Shown: piece after piece, positions 34,887-43,684 of the stretch
Position numbering within the stretch: position 1 is the first letter of the stretch
Layout of the letters: the number at the start of each line of letters is the position of its first letter
Source: VXNJ01 sp009840625
Lineage (GTDB): Bacteria > Chloroflexota > UBA11872 > VXNJ01
DNA length: 64,000 bases
Assembly (NCBI GenBank): GCA_965207915.1
Contig: OZ242304.1
Span: 1,240,001-1,304,000 of the forward strand
Direction of reading: 5' to 3'
Program-made: the position numbers and the translations under genes
Notes under the pieces: generated by a model
The model's input: the letters and a program-made list of their open reading frames with translations, nothing else
Told to the model about the DNA's origin: nothing
The model's database searches: none

Positions 34887-35711
34887 GTGCACACCACCGG
34901 GCAGTTGGGCCCGGCCGTGATCCTCTCGTTCGATCTTGACGGGGTCATCTACCGCGGCAGCAACCTGATCGAGCACGCCGCCGCCGCGGTCAACCAGGCC
35001 CGCCGGCACGGATATCCGGTCTACTTCGGGACCAACAACACCCACTACGGGGCCGAGGCGATTGCCGCTCGGCTCAGCGATCTGGGTATTTCGGCCCGGC
35101 CCGAAAACGTTGTCTGCGCCGCCGACGCCACCGCCTGGGTCCTGGCCGAGCTGGACCCGCCGGCCCGGCGGGCGCTGGTCATGGGGACCGAGCACCTGGC
35201 CGAGGAGATCGAAAAGGCCGGCATCGAAACGGTGCGGTACCTCGACGACGGGTCGGTCGACGTAGTCGTGGCCAGTCTGGACCTGGACCTGAGCTTCCGC
35301 GTGCTCTCGCACGCCCATTGGGCCCTGCGCCACGCCGGAGCGCGGCTGGTCGTGCCATCGCACGACCGCAACTTCCCCTGGTCGTCGGGCTCGCTGCCCG
35401 GCGGCGGCGCTTTGGCCACGGCGCTGTCCTATTCGGCCGAAGTCGACCCAATCATGGTCGGCAAGCCGGCCACCCGGATGTTCGACGAGATCCTCAAGCG
35501 CGAGAACGCCCGGCCCCGCGACCTGGTGCTGGTGGGCGACAACCTGGAAACCGACATCGGCGCCGCCAAGGCGCTGGGGGCGCGCTCGGTGCTGGTCTTT
35601 ACCGGAGTTTCCGACCGGGCCGATCTGGAGCGCACCGCCGCGGCCGATCGGCCCGACTTCGCGATCCCCGACCTCTCACGGTTCCCGTGGGAGGAGCTGG
35701 CCGGGCCCTGA
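34887..35711 (+). CDS. HAD-IIA family hydrolase (NagD-like)
   Basis: A 274-residue HAD phosphatase. F-D-L-D-G-V-I-Y (Asp16, Asp18) is motif I; G-T-N-N gives motif II; M-V-G-K-P contains the motif III Lys; V-G-D-N-L-E-T-D-I-G-A-A is motif IV. The C2 cap and length suit HAD-IIA phosphatases such as NagD or phosphoglycolate phosphatase. A GTG at 34887 is used; a GTG at 34917 is also possible. Together with the 2-hydroxyacid dehydrogenase it might act on phosphoglycolate or phosphoglycerate, an inference from adjacency. Confidence 0.9.
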   Translation: MHTTGQLGPAVILSFDLDGVIYRGSNLIEHAAAAVNQARRHGYPVYFGTNNTHYGAEAIAARLSDLGISARPENVVCAADATAWVLAELDPPARRALVMGTEHLAEEIEKAGIETVRYLDDGSVDVVVASLDLDLSFRVLSHAHWALRHAGARLVVPSHDRNFPWSSGSLPGGGALATALSYSAEVDPIMVGKPATRMFDEILKRENARPRDLVLVGDNLETDIGAAKALGARSVLVFTGVSDRADLERTAAADRPDFAIPDLSRFPWEELAGP

Positions 35712-35789
35712 ACCGCCCCGCCTGATCTGAACGTACTTTTGATTGAATGAGTGAATCGAATTTTCAAACCCCCGGAAAGGGCCGCAGCG

Positions 35790-37244
35790 GTGCGCTTTGA
35801 CAGCCTGGGCCAGTTCCTGGACCACCTCGACAAAGCCGGGGAGCTGCGCCGGATAAAGGCGCAGGTCGATCCCGATCTGGAAATCACCGAGATCGCCGAC
35901 CGGGTGATGGCCGCGCCCGACGGCGGACCGGCGTTGCTGTTCGAGAACGTCAAGGGTTCGCCCTTCCCGCTGGCGATCAACGTCTTCGGCTCGGCCCAGC
36001 GCACCGCCTGGGCGCTCGGGGCCGAGCAGTGGGGCGAACTCGAGCACCGCATCGCCGCCCTGCTGGACCTGGTCATGGGCGGGCCGCCGCAGGGCATCCG
36101 TGCCAAGCTGGCCGCCCTGGGCGATCTCTCCAAGGTCGCCCGCATCCAGCCGCGCCAGGTCTCCTCAGGGCCCTGCCAGGAAGTGGTCGAGACCGAGAAC
36201 CCTTCGCTGTCCCAGATCCCGATCCAGAAGTGCTGGCCCGAAGACGGCGGCCGCTACATCACCATGCCGCTGGTGTTCACCCATGACCCCGCGACCGGCA
36301 AGCGCAACGTCGGCATGTACCGACTGCAGGTCTTCGACGAGCAGACCCTGGGCCTGCACTGGCAGCTGCACAAGGGCGGGCAGGAACATTTCACCCGTTC
36401 GCAAGGCACCGAGCGCCTGGAGATCGCGGTCGCGGTCGGCGCCGAACCGGCCATGATCTACGCGGCGACCGCCCCGCTGCCGCCCGGAATCGACGAGACG
36501 GTCTTCGCCGGGTTCCTGCGCCAACGTCCGGTCGAGATGGTAAAAGCGGTCAGCGTCGACGTCCAGGTCCCGGCCAGCGCCGAATTCGTCATCGAGGGCT
36601 GGGTCGATCCGGCCGAAATGCGCATCGAGGGACCGTTCGGCGACCACACCGGCGTCTACTCGCTCGAAGACCCCTACCCGGTGTTGCACGTGACCGCCGT
36701 AACCCGGCGTCGCGACCCGGTCTACATTTCCACCATCGTGGGCAAGCCGCCCAAGGAGGACCGCTTCCTGGGCGGGGCCACCGAACGCCTCTTCCTGCCG
36801 CTGGTGCGCCTGATGATCCCCGAGCTGGTGGACATGCACCTGCCTTACGACTCGGTGTTCCACAATTTCGCCATCGTTTCGATCCGGAAGCGTTATCCCG
36901 GCCACGCCCGCAAGGTGATGCACGCAATTTGGGGGCTGGGCCAGTTGATGTTTTCCAAATTCGTAATCGTGGTCGACGAGAACGTTGACGTTCAGAACCT
37001 GCGCGAGGTCCTCTGGCGGGTCGGCAACAACGTCGATCCGGCCTACGACATAGAACTCTCCGCCGGGCCGACCGACACGCTAGACCACGCCGCCCGCGAA
37101 CCGAATTACGCCGGCAAAATCGGCATCGACGCAACCATCAAGCTGGAGTCGGAAGGTTTCCGCCGGCGCTGGCCGCCCGACATCGTAATGGACCCAACAA
37201 TCACCAAGCTCGTTGATCGCCGCTGGGAGGAGTACGGACTGTGA
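35790..37244 (+). CDS. UbiD-family decarboxylase (probable menaquinone pathway)
   Basis: A prenylated-FMN-dependent decarboxylase of about 484 residues. I start at the GTG at 35790, where similarity to UbiD begins (F-D-S-L-G-Q-F-L-D-H-L); a GTG at 35751 would add 13 residues. E-G-P-F-G-D-H-T-G-V-Y-S is the diagnostic segment that includes active-site residues, with P-P-K-E-D and Q-L-M-F-S-K-F following. Clustered with UbiA and UbiX proteins, it probably decarboxylates a 1,4-dihydroxy-6-naphthoate-type intermediate (MqnL role) rather than acting in ubiquinone synthesis. Overlaps the next gene by 4 nt. Confidence 0.9.
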   Translation: MRFDSLGQFLDHLDKAGELRRIKAQVDPDLEITEIADRVMAAPDGGPALLFENVKGSPFPLAINVFGSAQRTAWALGAEQWGELEHRIAALLDLVMGGPPQGIRAKLAALGDLSKVARIQPRQVSSGPCQEVVETENPSLSQIPIQKCWPEDGGRYITMPLVFTHDPATGKRNVGMYRLQVFDEQTLGLHWQLHKGGQEHFTRSQGTERLEIAVAVGAEPAMIYAATAPLPPGIDETVFAGFLRQRPVEMVKAVSVDVQVPASAEFVIEGWVDPAEMRIEGPFGDHTGVYSLEDPYPVLHVTAVTRRRDPVYISTIVGKPPKEDRFLGGATERLFLPLVRLMIPELVDMHLPYDSVFHNFAIVSIRKRYPGHARKVMHAIWGLGQLMFSKFVIVVDENVDVQNLREVLWRVGNNVDPAYDIELSAGPTDTLDHAAREPNYAGKIGIDATIKLESEGFRRRWPPDIVMDPTITKLVDRRWEEYGL

Positions 37245-37906
37245 TAGCTACTGCAAGATCGACGATCGCCGCACACCCTTTTTGGGCGCTGCTGATCGCG
37301 TTGATCATATTTGTGCCCGCCGGTGGCCTGGCCTGGTGGCTGGGCTCTCCGCTATTCATCGACCAGAGAGTCAACGAGGAGTTCCCGCGCCTGGTCAACG
37401 CCACCGTACCCGGCAACATCAATCCGGCCGATGCCGAGGTCGTGATGATGACCATGGAGAAGATCTCCAACCCGGTGGCCGAACCGATGATGGAGCCGGT
37501 CACCACGCCGGCCCCGTCGGTCGCGGCTCCGGATGTCGCCGAAGTGCCGGCTGACCCGGTCGCCCTGCTGGAAGGCGGGTTCTTTGGCGCCGACGCGTTC
37601 CATCAGGGAGACGGGTCGGCTACCGTCTACGACCTGGGCGACGGGAGCCGGGTGCTCCGGTTCGAGGAATTCGAGGTCACGAACGGACCCGACCTGCGGG
37701 TACTGGTCACTCCCGATCCCAACCCCTTCGATCACGCCGCCCTGGTCGAGGCCGGCTACACCGAACTCGGCCGCCTGAAAGGCAACATCGGGAACCAGAA
37801 CTACGACATTCCGCCCGATGTCGATACCGAATCGATCGGATCGGTGATCATCTACTGCGCGCCATTTCACGTGATCTTCGCCGTTGCCCCGCTAAACGCG
37901 GTGTAG
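37241..37906 (+). CDS. Membrane-anchored DM13-domain protein
   Basis: A 221-residue protein: one transmembrane helix at about 15-35, a Pro-rich linker, then from about 108 a DM13 domain (G-G-F-F-G-A-D-A-F-H-Q-G-D-G, L-R-F-E-E-F-E-V-T-N-G-P-D-L-R-V-L, L-K-G-N-I-G-N-Q-N-Y-D-I-P, S-V-I-I-Y-C-x-P-F). The single conserved Cys in the last motif has been proposed to support electron transfer in this family. GTG start overlaps the UbiD stop (GTGA). Its place inside the UbiD/UbiA/UbiX operon suggests a link to quinone redox chemistry, an inference. Confidence 0.88.
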   Translation: MIATARSTIAAHPFWALLIALIIFVPAGGLAWWLGSPLFIDQRVNEEFPRLVNATVPGNINPADAEVVMMTMEKISNPVAEPMMEPVTTPAPSVAAPDVAEVPADPVALLEGGFFGADAFHQGDGSATVYDLGDGSRVLRFEEFEVTNGPDLRVLVTPDPNPFDHAALVEAGYTELGRLKGNIGNQNYDIPPDVDTESIGSVIIYCAPFHVIFAVAPLNAV

Positions 37907-37913
37907 GCCGCAA

Positions 37914-38786
37914 ATGGCCGCCCTGCGCGCCGCGCCGCGCCGCTTGTCGGTATATGCCGCCGCGATCCGCTTCGAACACACGGTATTCGCCCTTCCGTTC
38001 GCCTACATGGGCATGCTGCTGGCCGCGGGCGGCTGGCCGGGCTGGGGAGACGCGCTCCTGATAACCGCGGCCATGGCCGGCGCGCGAACCGGCGCCATGG
38101 CGGCCAACCGATTGATCGACGCCGAGATCGACGCCCGCAATCCGCGCACCGCCGACCGGGCCCTGGTTACCGGCAGCATGCGGCGCCTGGAGATGGCCGC
38201 CCTGCTGGTTGCGGGGTTTACGGTCCTAGTGGTCTGCGCGGCCCTGCTCGACCCGCTGGCCCTGGCGTTGAGCCCGCTGGCGATCGTAATGGTGACCCTC
38301 TACCCCTACGCCAAGCGTTTCACCTACCTTTCGCACTGGCTCCTGGGGCTGGCCGATTCGATCGCCGCCGCCGGTGCCTGGATCGCCATCGCCGGCAGCC
38401 TTGAACCAGCCGGGGCACTGCTGGCCCTGGCGATGGCGTTCTGGATCGCCGGGTTCGACATCATCTACGCCTGCCAGGACATAAGCGTCGACCGCGCCCA
38501 GGGTCTGCATTCGATACCGGCCCGTTTCTCGCTACGGACGGCGCTCTGGCTCTCGCGCGCCTCGCACCTTGTAACCGTGGCATCGCTGACCGGGGTGGGC
38601 CTGCTGCTCGGGCTGGCCTGGCCGTTCTGGACGGGAGTAGCGGTGGTGGGTGCAATCCTTGTATACGAGGCGCTGCTGGTGCGGCCCGACGACCTTTCTC
38701 GCCTGCAGAAAGCTTTCTTTGAACTCAACAGCTACGTTTCTCTGGCCCTGCTGGCGGCCGTCGTGATCGCGCTGCTGGTGCCGTGA
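37914..38786 (+). CDS. UbiA-family polyprenyltransferase (MqnP-like)
   Basis: A 290-residue integral membrane prenyltransferase with about eight helices. The first Asp-rich motif N-R-L-I-D-A-E-I-D-A-R-N is at residues 65-76; the second is Y-A-C-Q-D-I-S-V-D-R-A-Q-G near 186-198. It attaches a polyprenyl chain to an aromatic acid at the cytoplasmic membrane. In a genome using the futalosine route this is MqnP. It lies 7 nt after the DM13 gene and overlaps ubiX by 4 nt. Confidence 0.92.
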   Translation: MAALRAAPRRLSVYAAAIRFEHTVFALPFAYMGMLLAAGGWPGWGDALLITAAMAGARTGAMAANRLIDAEIDARNPRTADRALVTGSMRRLEMAALLVAGFTVLVVCAALLDPLALALSPLAIVMVTLYPYAKRFTYLSHWLLGLADSIAAAGAWIAIAGSLEPAGALLALAMAFWIAGFDIIYACQDISVDRAQGLHSIPARFSLRTALWLSRASHLVTVASLTGVGLLLGLAWPFWTGVAVVGAILVYEALLVRPDDLSRLQKAFFELNSYVSLALLAAVVIALLVP

Positions 38787-39382
38787 GCGCCACCCCTTCA
38801 GGCCGCATTGCGCTCGGGGTATCCGGGGCCTCCGGCGCCGTCCTGGCGCTCCGCCTAGCCGAGGCGGTCCTGGCCGCGGGCTGGGAACTTGAAATCGTTT
38901 GTTCGGGGTTCGGTCGCCTGATGTGGCGGTCCGAACTGGGTCGACCCTTCGAGGAGGACCTGCAAGAACTTTCGGCCGCCGGTCCGGTCCGCGCGCACAA
39001 GCCGGGCGACCTGGCGTCGCCGCTGGCCTCCGGGTCCTATCCGGTCGACGCCTACGCGATCGTTCCGGCATCAATGGCCACGGTCGCCGCGCTGGCCAGC
39101 GGGGTCGGCTCCAATTTGATCCACCGCATGGGTGACGTGGCCATGAAAGAGCGGCGCCGACTGGTGCTAGCTCCTCGGGAAAGTCCGCTCTCGCCGATCC
39201 ACCTGGCCAACCTATTGCGCCTGGCCGAAGTCGGGGCGATCATTGCCCCGCCCATGCCGGCTTTCTATGAGCGCCCAGACTCGCTCGACGAGGTAATCGA
39301 AGCGACCGTCGACCGACTGATGCTCTGGACCGGTGTCAGGACCACCCTGCCACCAGACCGACAATGGCGGTCTGGCCAGTAA
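38783..39382 (+). CDS. ubiX: UbiX-family flavin prenyltransferase
   Basis: A 199-residue flavoprotein that prenylates FMN to give the cofactor of UbiD. G-V-S-G-A-S-G-A at residues 12-19 binds FMN; V-P-A-S-M-A-T-V-A-A-L-A-S-G is the family core; E-R-R-R-L-V-L-A-P-R-E-S-P-L-S and A-P-P-M-P-A-F-Y-E-R complete it. The GTG start overlaps the UbiA stop (GTGA). With UbiD in the same operon, enzyme and cofactor maker are co-expressed. Confidence 0.94.
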   Translation: MSATPSGRIALGVSGASGAVLALRLAEAVLAAGWELEIVCSGFGRLMWRSELGRPFEEDLQELSAAGPVRAHKPGDLASPLASGSYPVDAYAIVPASMATVAALASGVGSNLIHRMGDVAMKERRRLVLAPRESPLSPIHLANLLRLAEVGAIIAPPMPAFYERPDSLDEVIEATVDRLMLWTGVRTTLPPDRQWRSGQ

Positions 39383-39715
39383 GCGGAATCAATCGGAATC
39401 GCCGCCGGTGGTTGGAATTCGGATTCTGCAGCTGCCCTGGGGCTGCGCTTCCTGCTGGGCAACAGGGGCGGCGAAGGCCCGCCGGCGCGACCTTTGAAGG
39501 ACTGAATCACGGCGTCCGGCGGCGAACGTTTGTATTTGCCGGGAGATTCGGCGGCGCAACATCCGCTTGACGGCCAAAGTCCCGTACCCGACCCGATTCC
39601 GCCGCAATTTTTCGGCCCGATTGGCACGGTTCGCCGACACCCCGCTCCCGCTCGGACGCCGTGCTCCGGATCGGCCTCCTTTGACGGGCGTGGGCCGAAG
39701 TAGTAATCTGCCTTC
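39383..39715 (+). other. Intergenic region between ubiX and PPK2 genes
   Basis: 333 nt without a supported gene on either strand; short frames here are Arg-rich and lack ribosome sites. I see no terminator hairpin followed by T residues. The only clear signal is the promoter of the PPK2 gene at its right end. Confidence 0.6.
39681..39709 (+). promoter_or_regulatory. Candidate leaderless promoter of the PPK2 gene
   Basis: TTGACG (39681-39686) and TAATCT (39704-39709) are separated by 17 nt. The expected start point, about 7 nt after the -10 box, falls on the A of the ATG at 39716. No Shine-Dalgarno sequence precedes that ATG, in line with a leaderless mRNA. Confidence 0.6.
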
Positions 39716-40606
39716 ATGGCAAATCCCAACTCCGAGACACCGGCCGGCTACCTGATCCCGACCGACGGGATACCTCTGGACGTACTCCAAAAAGTGGATG
39801 GCGCTAGCCGCCAGCAGATCATCAGCGACACCTATCCGTATCCGACCAAGCTGTCCCGGCGAATGTATGAAACCCAAAAAGCCGAGTTGCAAGCCGAGCT
39901 CCTGAAGTTGCAGCGGTGGGTGCAGGAGACCGGCCAGCGCATCGTATTGATCTTCGAAGGGCGGGACGCCGCCGGCAAGGGCGGGACGATAAAGCGATTC
40001 ATGGAGCATCTCAATCCCCGCGGGGCTACGCTGGTCGCGCTGCCTGCACCGACCGAGCGCGAGCGGGCCCAGTGGTACTTCCAGCGCTACGTGCAACATT
40101 TGCCCGCCGGCGGGGAGATAGTCTTCTTCGACCGCTCGTGGTACAACCGGGCCGTGGTCGAGCCGGTGATGGGTTTTTGCACTCCCGCCGAGACTCTGCG
40201 CTTCCTCCGACACGCGGTTGTCTTCGAGGAAATGCTCATCAATGAGGGAATTCACCTCTTCAAATTCTGGTTCTCGGTGAGCCGGGAAGAACAGCTCAGG
40301 AGGGTCCTGTCCCGCGCCCGCGACCGGCTAAAGCAGTGGAAGGTCAGCGACGTCGATCTTCGATCTCTGCCCCTCTGGGATGAGTACACCGAGGCCAAGA
40401 AGGCAATGTTTGCAGCCACCGATACCAAGGCCTCGCCTTGGGTCGTCATCAAGTCCGACGACAAGAAGCGCGCGCGCCTCAATTGCATGCGCTACGTCCT
40501 GCGCAGCTTCGAATACCAGCCGGACGTGGCTCAACGCGTGGCCAAGCCCGACCCCAAACTAATCGGCGCCGCAAAAAAACTCTACGCCAAGGGCGAAGTC
40601 TGGTAG
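39716..40606 (+). CDS. Polyphosphate kinase 2 family protein
   Basis: A 296-residue PPK2. Walker A G-R-D-A-A-G-K-G-G is at residues 82-90 and Walker B F-F-D-R-S-W-Y-N-R at 137-145; E-E-Q-L-R-R and W-K-V-S-D-V-D follow in the lid region. PPK2 enzymes phosphorylate nucleotides with polyphosphate (or the reverse). The single-domain length fits class I-III; the choice between NDP and NMP substrate is not settled here. The ATG at 39716 coincides with the predicted transcription start. Confidence 0.93.
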   Translation: MANPNSETPAGYLIPTDGIPLDVLQKVDGASRQQIISDTYPYPTKLSRRMYETQKAELQAELLKLQRWVQETGQRIVLIFEGRDAAGKGGTIKRFMEHLNPRGATLVALPAPTERERAQWYFQRYVQHLPAGGEIVFFDRSWYNRAVVEPVMGFCTPAETLRFLRHAVVFEEMLINEGIHLFKFWFSVSREEQLRRVLSRARDRLKQWKVSDVDLRSLPLWDEYTEAKKAMFAATDTKASPWVVIKSDDKKRARLNCMRYVLRSFEYQPDVAQRVAKPDPKLIGAAKKLYAKGEVW

Positions 40607-40754
40607 TAAGGAGGCGAGGTCCGGCTCAGACATTCGTCTAGCTACCTTGCCCTTCGGTGCACCGGACCGGTAGCCCGTCAACGGGGCGCCGGCCGATGCG
40701 AATCGGCGCGTCGCAACGCCCACCGCCAACCAATTCCTCGGCCAAGAGGTGGTC

Positions 40755-42179
40755 ATGCCAAAGCAGCCCAACATCCTGATCGTGATGAGCGATGAGCATT
40801 CACCGCGCTTCAGCGGCGCCTATGGCCATCCGTTCATCGATACGCCGAACATGCAACGCCTGGCCGACGAGGGAGTCACCTTCGAGAATGCCTACTGCAA
40901 TTCCCCCGTATGCGCACCGTCCAGGGCTTCGTTCATGGCCGGCCAGCTGTTGCCGAGCGTCGGGGTGTGGGATAACGCCGCCTCCCTGAGCAGCGATGAG
41001 GCCACCTGGGCGCATTTGCTAAATGCCGCGGGCTACGAGACCGTTCTGTGCGGCAAGATGCACTTTCAGGGCCCCGATCAATCGCACGGATTCAAGCGCC
41101 GCATCCTCTCGGATTGCCACGGCGACTGGGATTTGCGGCTGACCGCCAACTGGTCGGAGTGGCGCCCCGAAAACGCCGCGTTCGGCAAGAACCTCTTCAC
41201 CGTGGCCGGTCCCGGCGAAGACGATTTCTCGGCCTACGACGAGGCCGCCGCCGCCCGGGCCAGCGGGTACATTCGGGGCCGGGCCGACAGCGATCACCCC
41301 TGGGCCATGCTGGTCGGATTCATAACCCCGCATTTCCCGTTCGTGGTGCGCCGCCCCTACTGGAACAAGTACTACCCCGAGCACGCCGACCAGCCGGAAA
41401 TTCCGGCGCATTTTGAAAGCATGCACCCCCATAACCGGCGCATGGCCGAGTGGTTCTCCTACATCGGCGTCGACCCGGATCTGACCGCTCGCTCGCGGGC
41501 CGCCTACTACGGACTGATCGATTACTGCGACTTCCGTCTCGGGCAGGTGCTTGACGCCCTCGAGGAATCCGGACAACTCGACGAGACTCTGGTCGTCTAC
41601 ACGTCCGACCACGGCGACAGCGCCGGCGAGCACGGCATGTGGACCAAGCAAACGTTTTTCGAGGATTCGGTTCGGGTTCCCCTGCATATCCGCTGGCCGG
41701 GCAGGGCTCGATCCGGGCTACGCATAAGGCAGCCGGTTTCGCTGGTCGATTTGACGCGCACGATCCTTGACGCGGCCGGCGCCGATTCGCCCGACTTCTG
41801 GGCGGGCGAGAGCCTGCTGCCGTTGGCCGACGGAGCCCCGGAGACGGCCGGCGAAGTGATCGCCGACTACACCGCGGTCGCCGCCAAGGGCCCCTGCCGG
41901 ATGGTGCGCGTCGGCGAGCTCAAATACAACTACTATCACGGCCACGGCAACGATTCCGAGGAATTGTTTGACTTGGCCAGCGACCCCCGCGAGCTTGTAG
42001 ACCAGGTCCGCAACCCCGAATTCGCCGCAGCGCTCGCCGAACTGCGCGCCCGGGCCATGCGCGACTACGATCCCGACCGGATCTGCGCCCGGGTCCTCCG
42101 CTCGCAACAAAAGCGCCGTTTGATCGACGCCGGCCAGGGCCACACCCCGGCGGGATACTGGAAGCCGGGAAACCCCTGA
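40755..42179 (+). CDS. Sulfatase (formylglycine-dependent)
   Basis: A 474-residue type I sulfatase. C-A-P-S-R (Cys53-Arg57) is the formylglycine motif; V-M-S-D-E-H near residue 12 and T-S-D-H-G-D-S-A-G-E-H-G are metal-site segments, the latter typical of choline-sulfatase and heparan-N-sulfatase-like branches. No signal peptide. GAGGTGG ends just before the ATG at 40755. It is clearly a different subfamily from the sulfatase at 9211-10653 (C-S-P-S-R). The NDT-like pair follows 43 nt downstream. Confidence 0.92.
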   Translation: MPKQPNILIVMSDEHSPRFSGAYGHPFIDTPNMQRLADEGVTFENAYCNSPVCAPSRASFMAGQLLPSVGVWDNAASLSSDEATWAHLLNAAGYETVLCGKMHFQGPDQSHGFKRRILSDCHGDWDLRLTANWSEWRPENAAFGKNLFTVAGPGEDDFSAYDEAAAARASGYIRGRADSDHPWAMLVGFITPHFPFVVRRPYWNKYYPEHADQPEIPAHFESMHPHNRRMAEWFSYIGVDPDLTARSRAAYYGLIDYCDFRLGQVLDALEESGQLDETLVVYTSDHGDSAGEHGMWTKQTFFEDSVRVPLHIRWPGRARSGLRIRQPVSLVDLTRTILDAAGADSPDFWAGESLLPLADGAPETAGEVIADYTAVAAKGPCRMVRVGELKYNYYHGHGNDSEELFDLASDPRELVDQVRNPEFAAALAELRARAMRDYDPDRICARVLRSQQKRRLIDAGQGHTPAGYWKPGNP

Positions 42180-42222
42180 CCCCGACCCGGCGCCCGCCGG
42201 GCTGGGATCCGACCGCGAAGCA

Positions 42223-42909
42223 ATGAGCGACGACCCTTCGTACACCGTCTATTTCGCCGGCCCCCTTTTCGATCAAAAGGACCTGGCCGGCAACGCCCTG
42301 CTCGGATCCCAAATTCACGAGCAGTCCGGCGGCCGCTACCAGTGCATCCTGCCCCAGGACCTCGAGCAGCGCGGCATCGGCCCAATGGGAATCCGCGACC
42401 AGGACCTGAAGGCGGTCATGGAGTGCGACCTGGCGCTCTTTAATTTCGACGGTTCGGAGCTCGATTCTGGGACGGTGGTCGAATACGTTTACGCCAAGAT
42501 GCTGGACATCCCGGCGGTGATCCTGCGGACCGATTTCCGGCATGGCGGCGACCAGCGGCCGGACATGGACCCCTGGAACCTGATGGTCTCGTTTTTTCCG
42601 CGCACCCGGATCAGGCACCTGAACGGGATGAGTTGGTACCAGCAATCGCTTGGCGAAGGCGGGGACGCCGCGGCGGTCGCGGCCCGCTACCATCGGCGAA
42701 TCGCTGGCGAGGTGGTCAAGCTGCTCGACGAGGTTCGCGGCGACACCCCGGTCATGGAGGGCGGACCTGCGGGCGCCGAATGCGCCTACCGCTGGGCGGT
42801 GCTCCTCGCCGGCGGCGGCCTGCCTGCCGCAGTTTCCGGAGACGGATCCCTCGACGCGGCCGTCCAAGGCATCGTCTCGCGAAAGTCCGCCCGGGGGCTG
42901 CTGCATTGA
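42223..42909 (+). CDS. Nucleoside 2-deoxyribosyltransferase-like protein, copy 1
   Basis: A 228-residue protein. The N-terminal half reads like nucleoside deoxyribosyltransferases: V-Y-F-A-G-P-L-F near residue 9, D-L-A-L-F-N-F-D-G-S-E-L-D-S-G-T-V-V-E-Y with the candidate catalytic Glu, then A-V-I-L-R-T-D-F-R. Family members exchange bases between deoxynucleosides or hydrolyse modified nucleotides. The C-terminal 80 residues have no match that I recognise. It is followed by a closely similar copy (43001-43684) and preceded by a sulfatase. Confidence 0.8.
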   Translation: MSDDPSYTVYFAGPLFDQKDLAGNALLGSQIHEQSGGRYQCILPQDLEQRGIGPMGIRDQDLKAVMECDLALFNFDGSELDSGTVVEYVYAKMLDIPAVILRTDFRHGGDQRPDMDPWNLMVSFFPRTRIRHLNGMSWYQQSLGEGGDAAAVAARYHRRIAGEVVKLLDEVRGDTPVMEGGPAGAECAYRWAVLLAGGGLPAAVSGDGSLDAAVQGIVSRKSARGLLH

Positions 42910-43000
42910 GTGCGCCCACCCGGAGCCCGACGCTCGTGCCCGCAGCCGAATTTGTTCCAACTTGCAGGCAGCTCGGAATATTGAATCTGGAACTGATCCG

Positions 43001-43684
43001 ATGAAGCTAACGCCCTTCACAATCTATTTCGCCGGCCACCTTTTCGATCACAAGGACCTGGCCGGCAACGCCCTGCTCGGATCCCACATCGACGAGCAGT
43101 CCGGCGGCCGCTACCAGTGCATCCTGCCCCAGGACCTTGAGCAGCGCGGCATCGGCCCGATGGGAATCCGCGACCAGGACCTGAAGGCGGTAATGGAGTG
43201 CGACCTGGCGATCTTTAATTTCGACGGTTCGGAGCTGGGTTCGGGCGCCGTAGTCGAGTACATGTACGCCAAGATGCTGGACATACCGGCGGTGATCCTG
43301 CGGACCGATTTCCGGCACGGCGGCGACCAGCGGCCGGACATGGACCCCTGGAACCTGATGGTCTCGTTTTACCCCCGCACTCGCGTAAGGCACCTGGACG
43401 GGATGAGCTGGTATCAGCAATCGCTTGGCGAAGGCGGCGACGCGGCGACGGTTTCGGCCCGTTACCACCGGCGGATCGCCAACGCGGTCATTGAGATGCT
43501 CGACGAGGTTCGCGGGGATGAACCAGTATTGGAGAGAGGGCGCGAATCTGCGGCCGGCGTTTACCGCTGGGCGGTGCAGTTCGCCGGCGGGGGCCTGGCC
43601 CGGTTGCTGGCGAACGATCAACCTTTGGACGATGTCATCGCGCAAATCGTTGCGCGCAAGATCGACAAGGGCCTGCTGGGTTGA
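43001..43684 (+). CDS. Nucleoside 2-deoxyribosyltransferase-like protein, copy 2
   Basis: A 227-residue paralogue of the preceding gene, offset 775 nt. Long DNA stretches are nearly identical between the copies from the F-A-G motif through H-G-G-D-Q-R-P-D-M-D-P-W-N-L; the N-terminal 8 residues and the C-terminal 60 differ. The motif reads Y-F-A-G-H-L-F here against Y-F-A-G-P-L-F in copy 1. The candidate catalytic Glu (G-A-V-V-E-Y) is kept. The start is the ATG at 43001, which matches copy 1. Confidence 0.8.
   Translation: MKLTPFTIYFAGHLFDHKDLAGNALLGSHIDEQSGGRYQCILPQDLEQRGIGPMGIRDQDLKAVMECDLAIFNFDGSELGSGAVVEYMYAKMLDIPAVILRTDFRHGGDQRPDMDPWNLMVSFYPRTRVRHLDGMSWYQQSLGEGGDAATVSARYHRRIANAVIEMLDEVRGDEPVLERGRESAAGVYRWAVQFAGGGLARLLANDQPLDDVIAQIVARKIDKGLLG

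Noticed and set aside
9211..42179. The two sulfatases as a duplicated pair
   Set aside because: They differ in the formylglycine context (C-S-P-S-R against C-A-P-S-R) and in metal-site segments, so they are distinct subfamilies rather than recent copies.
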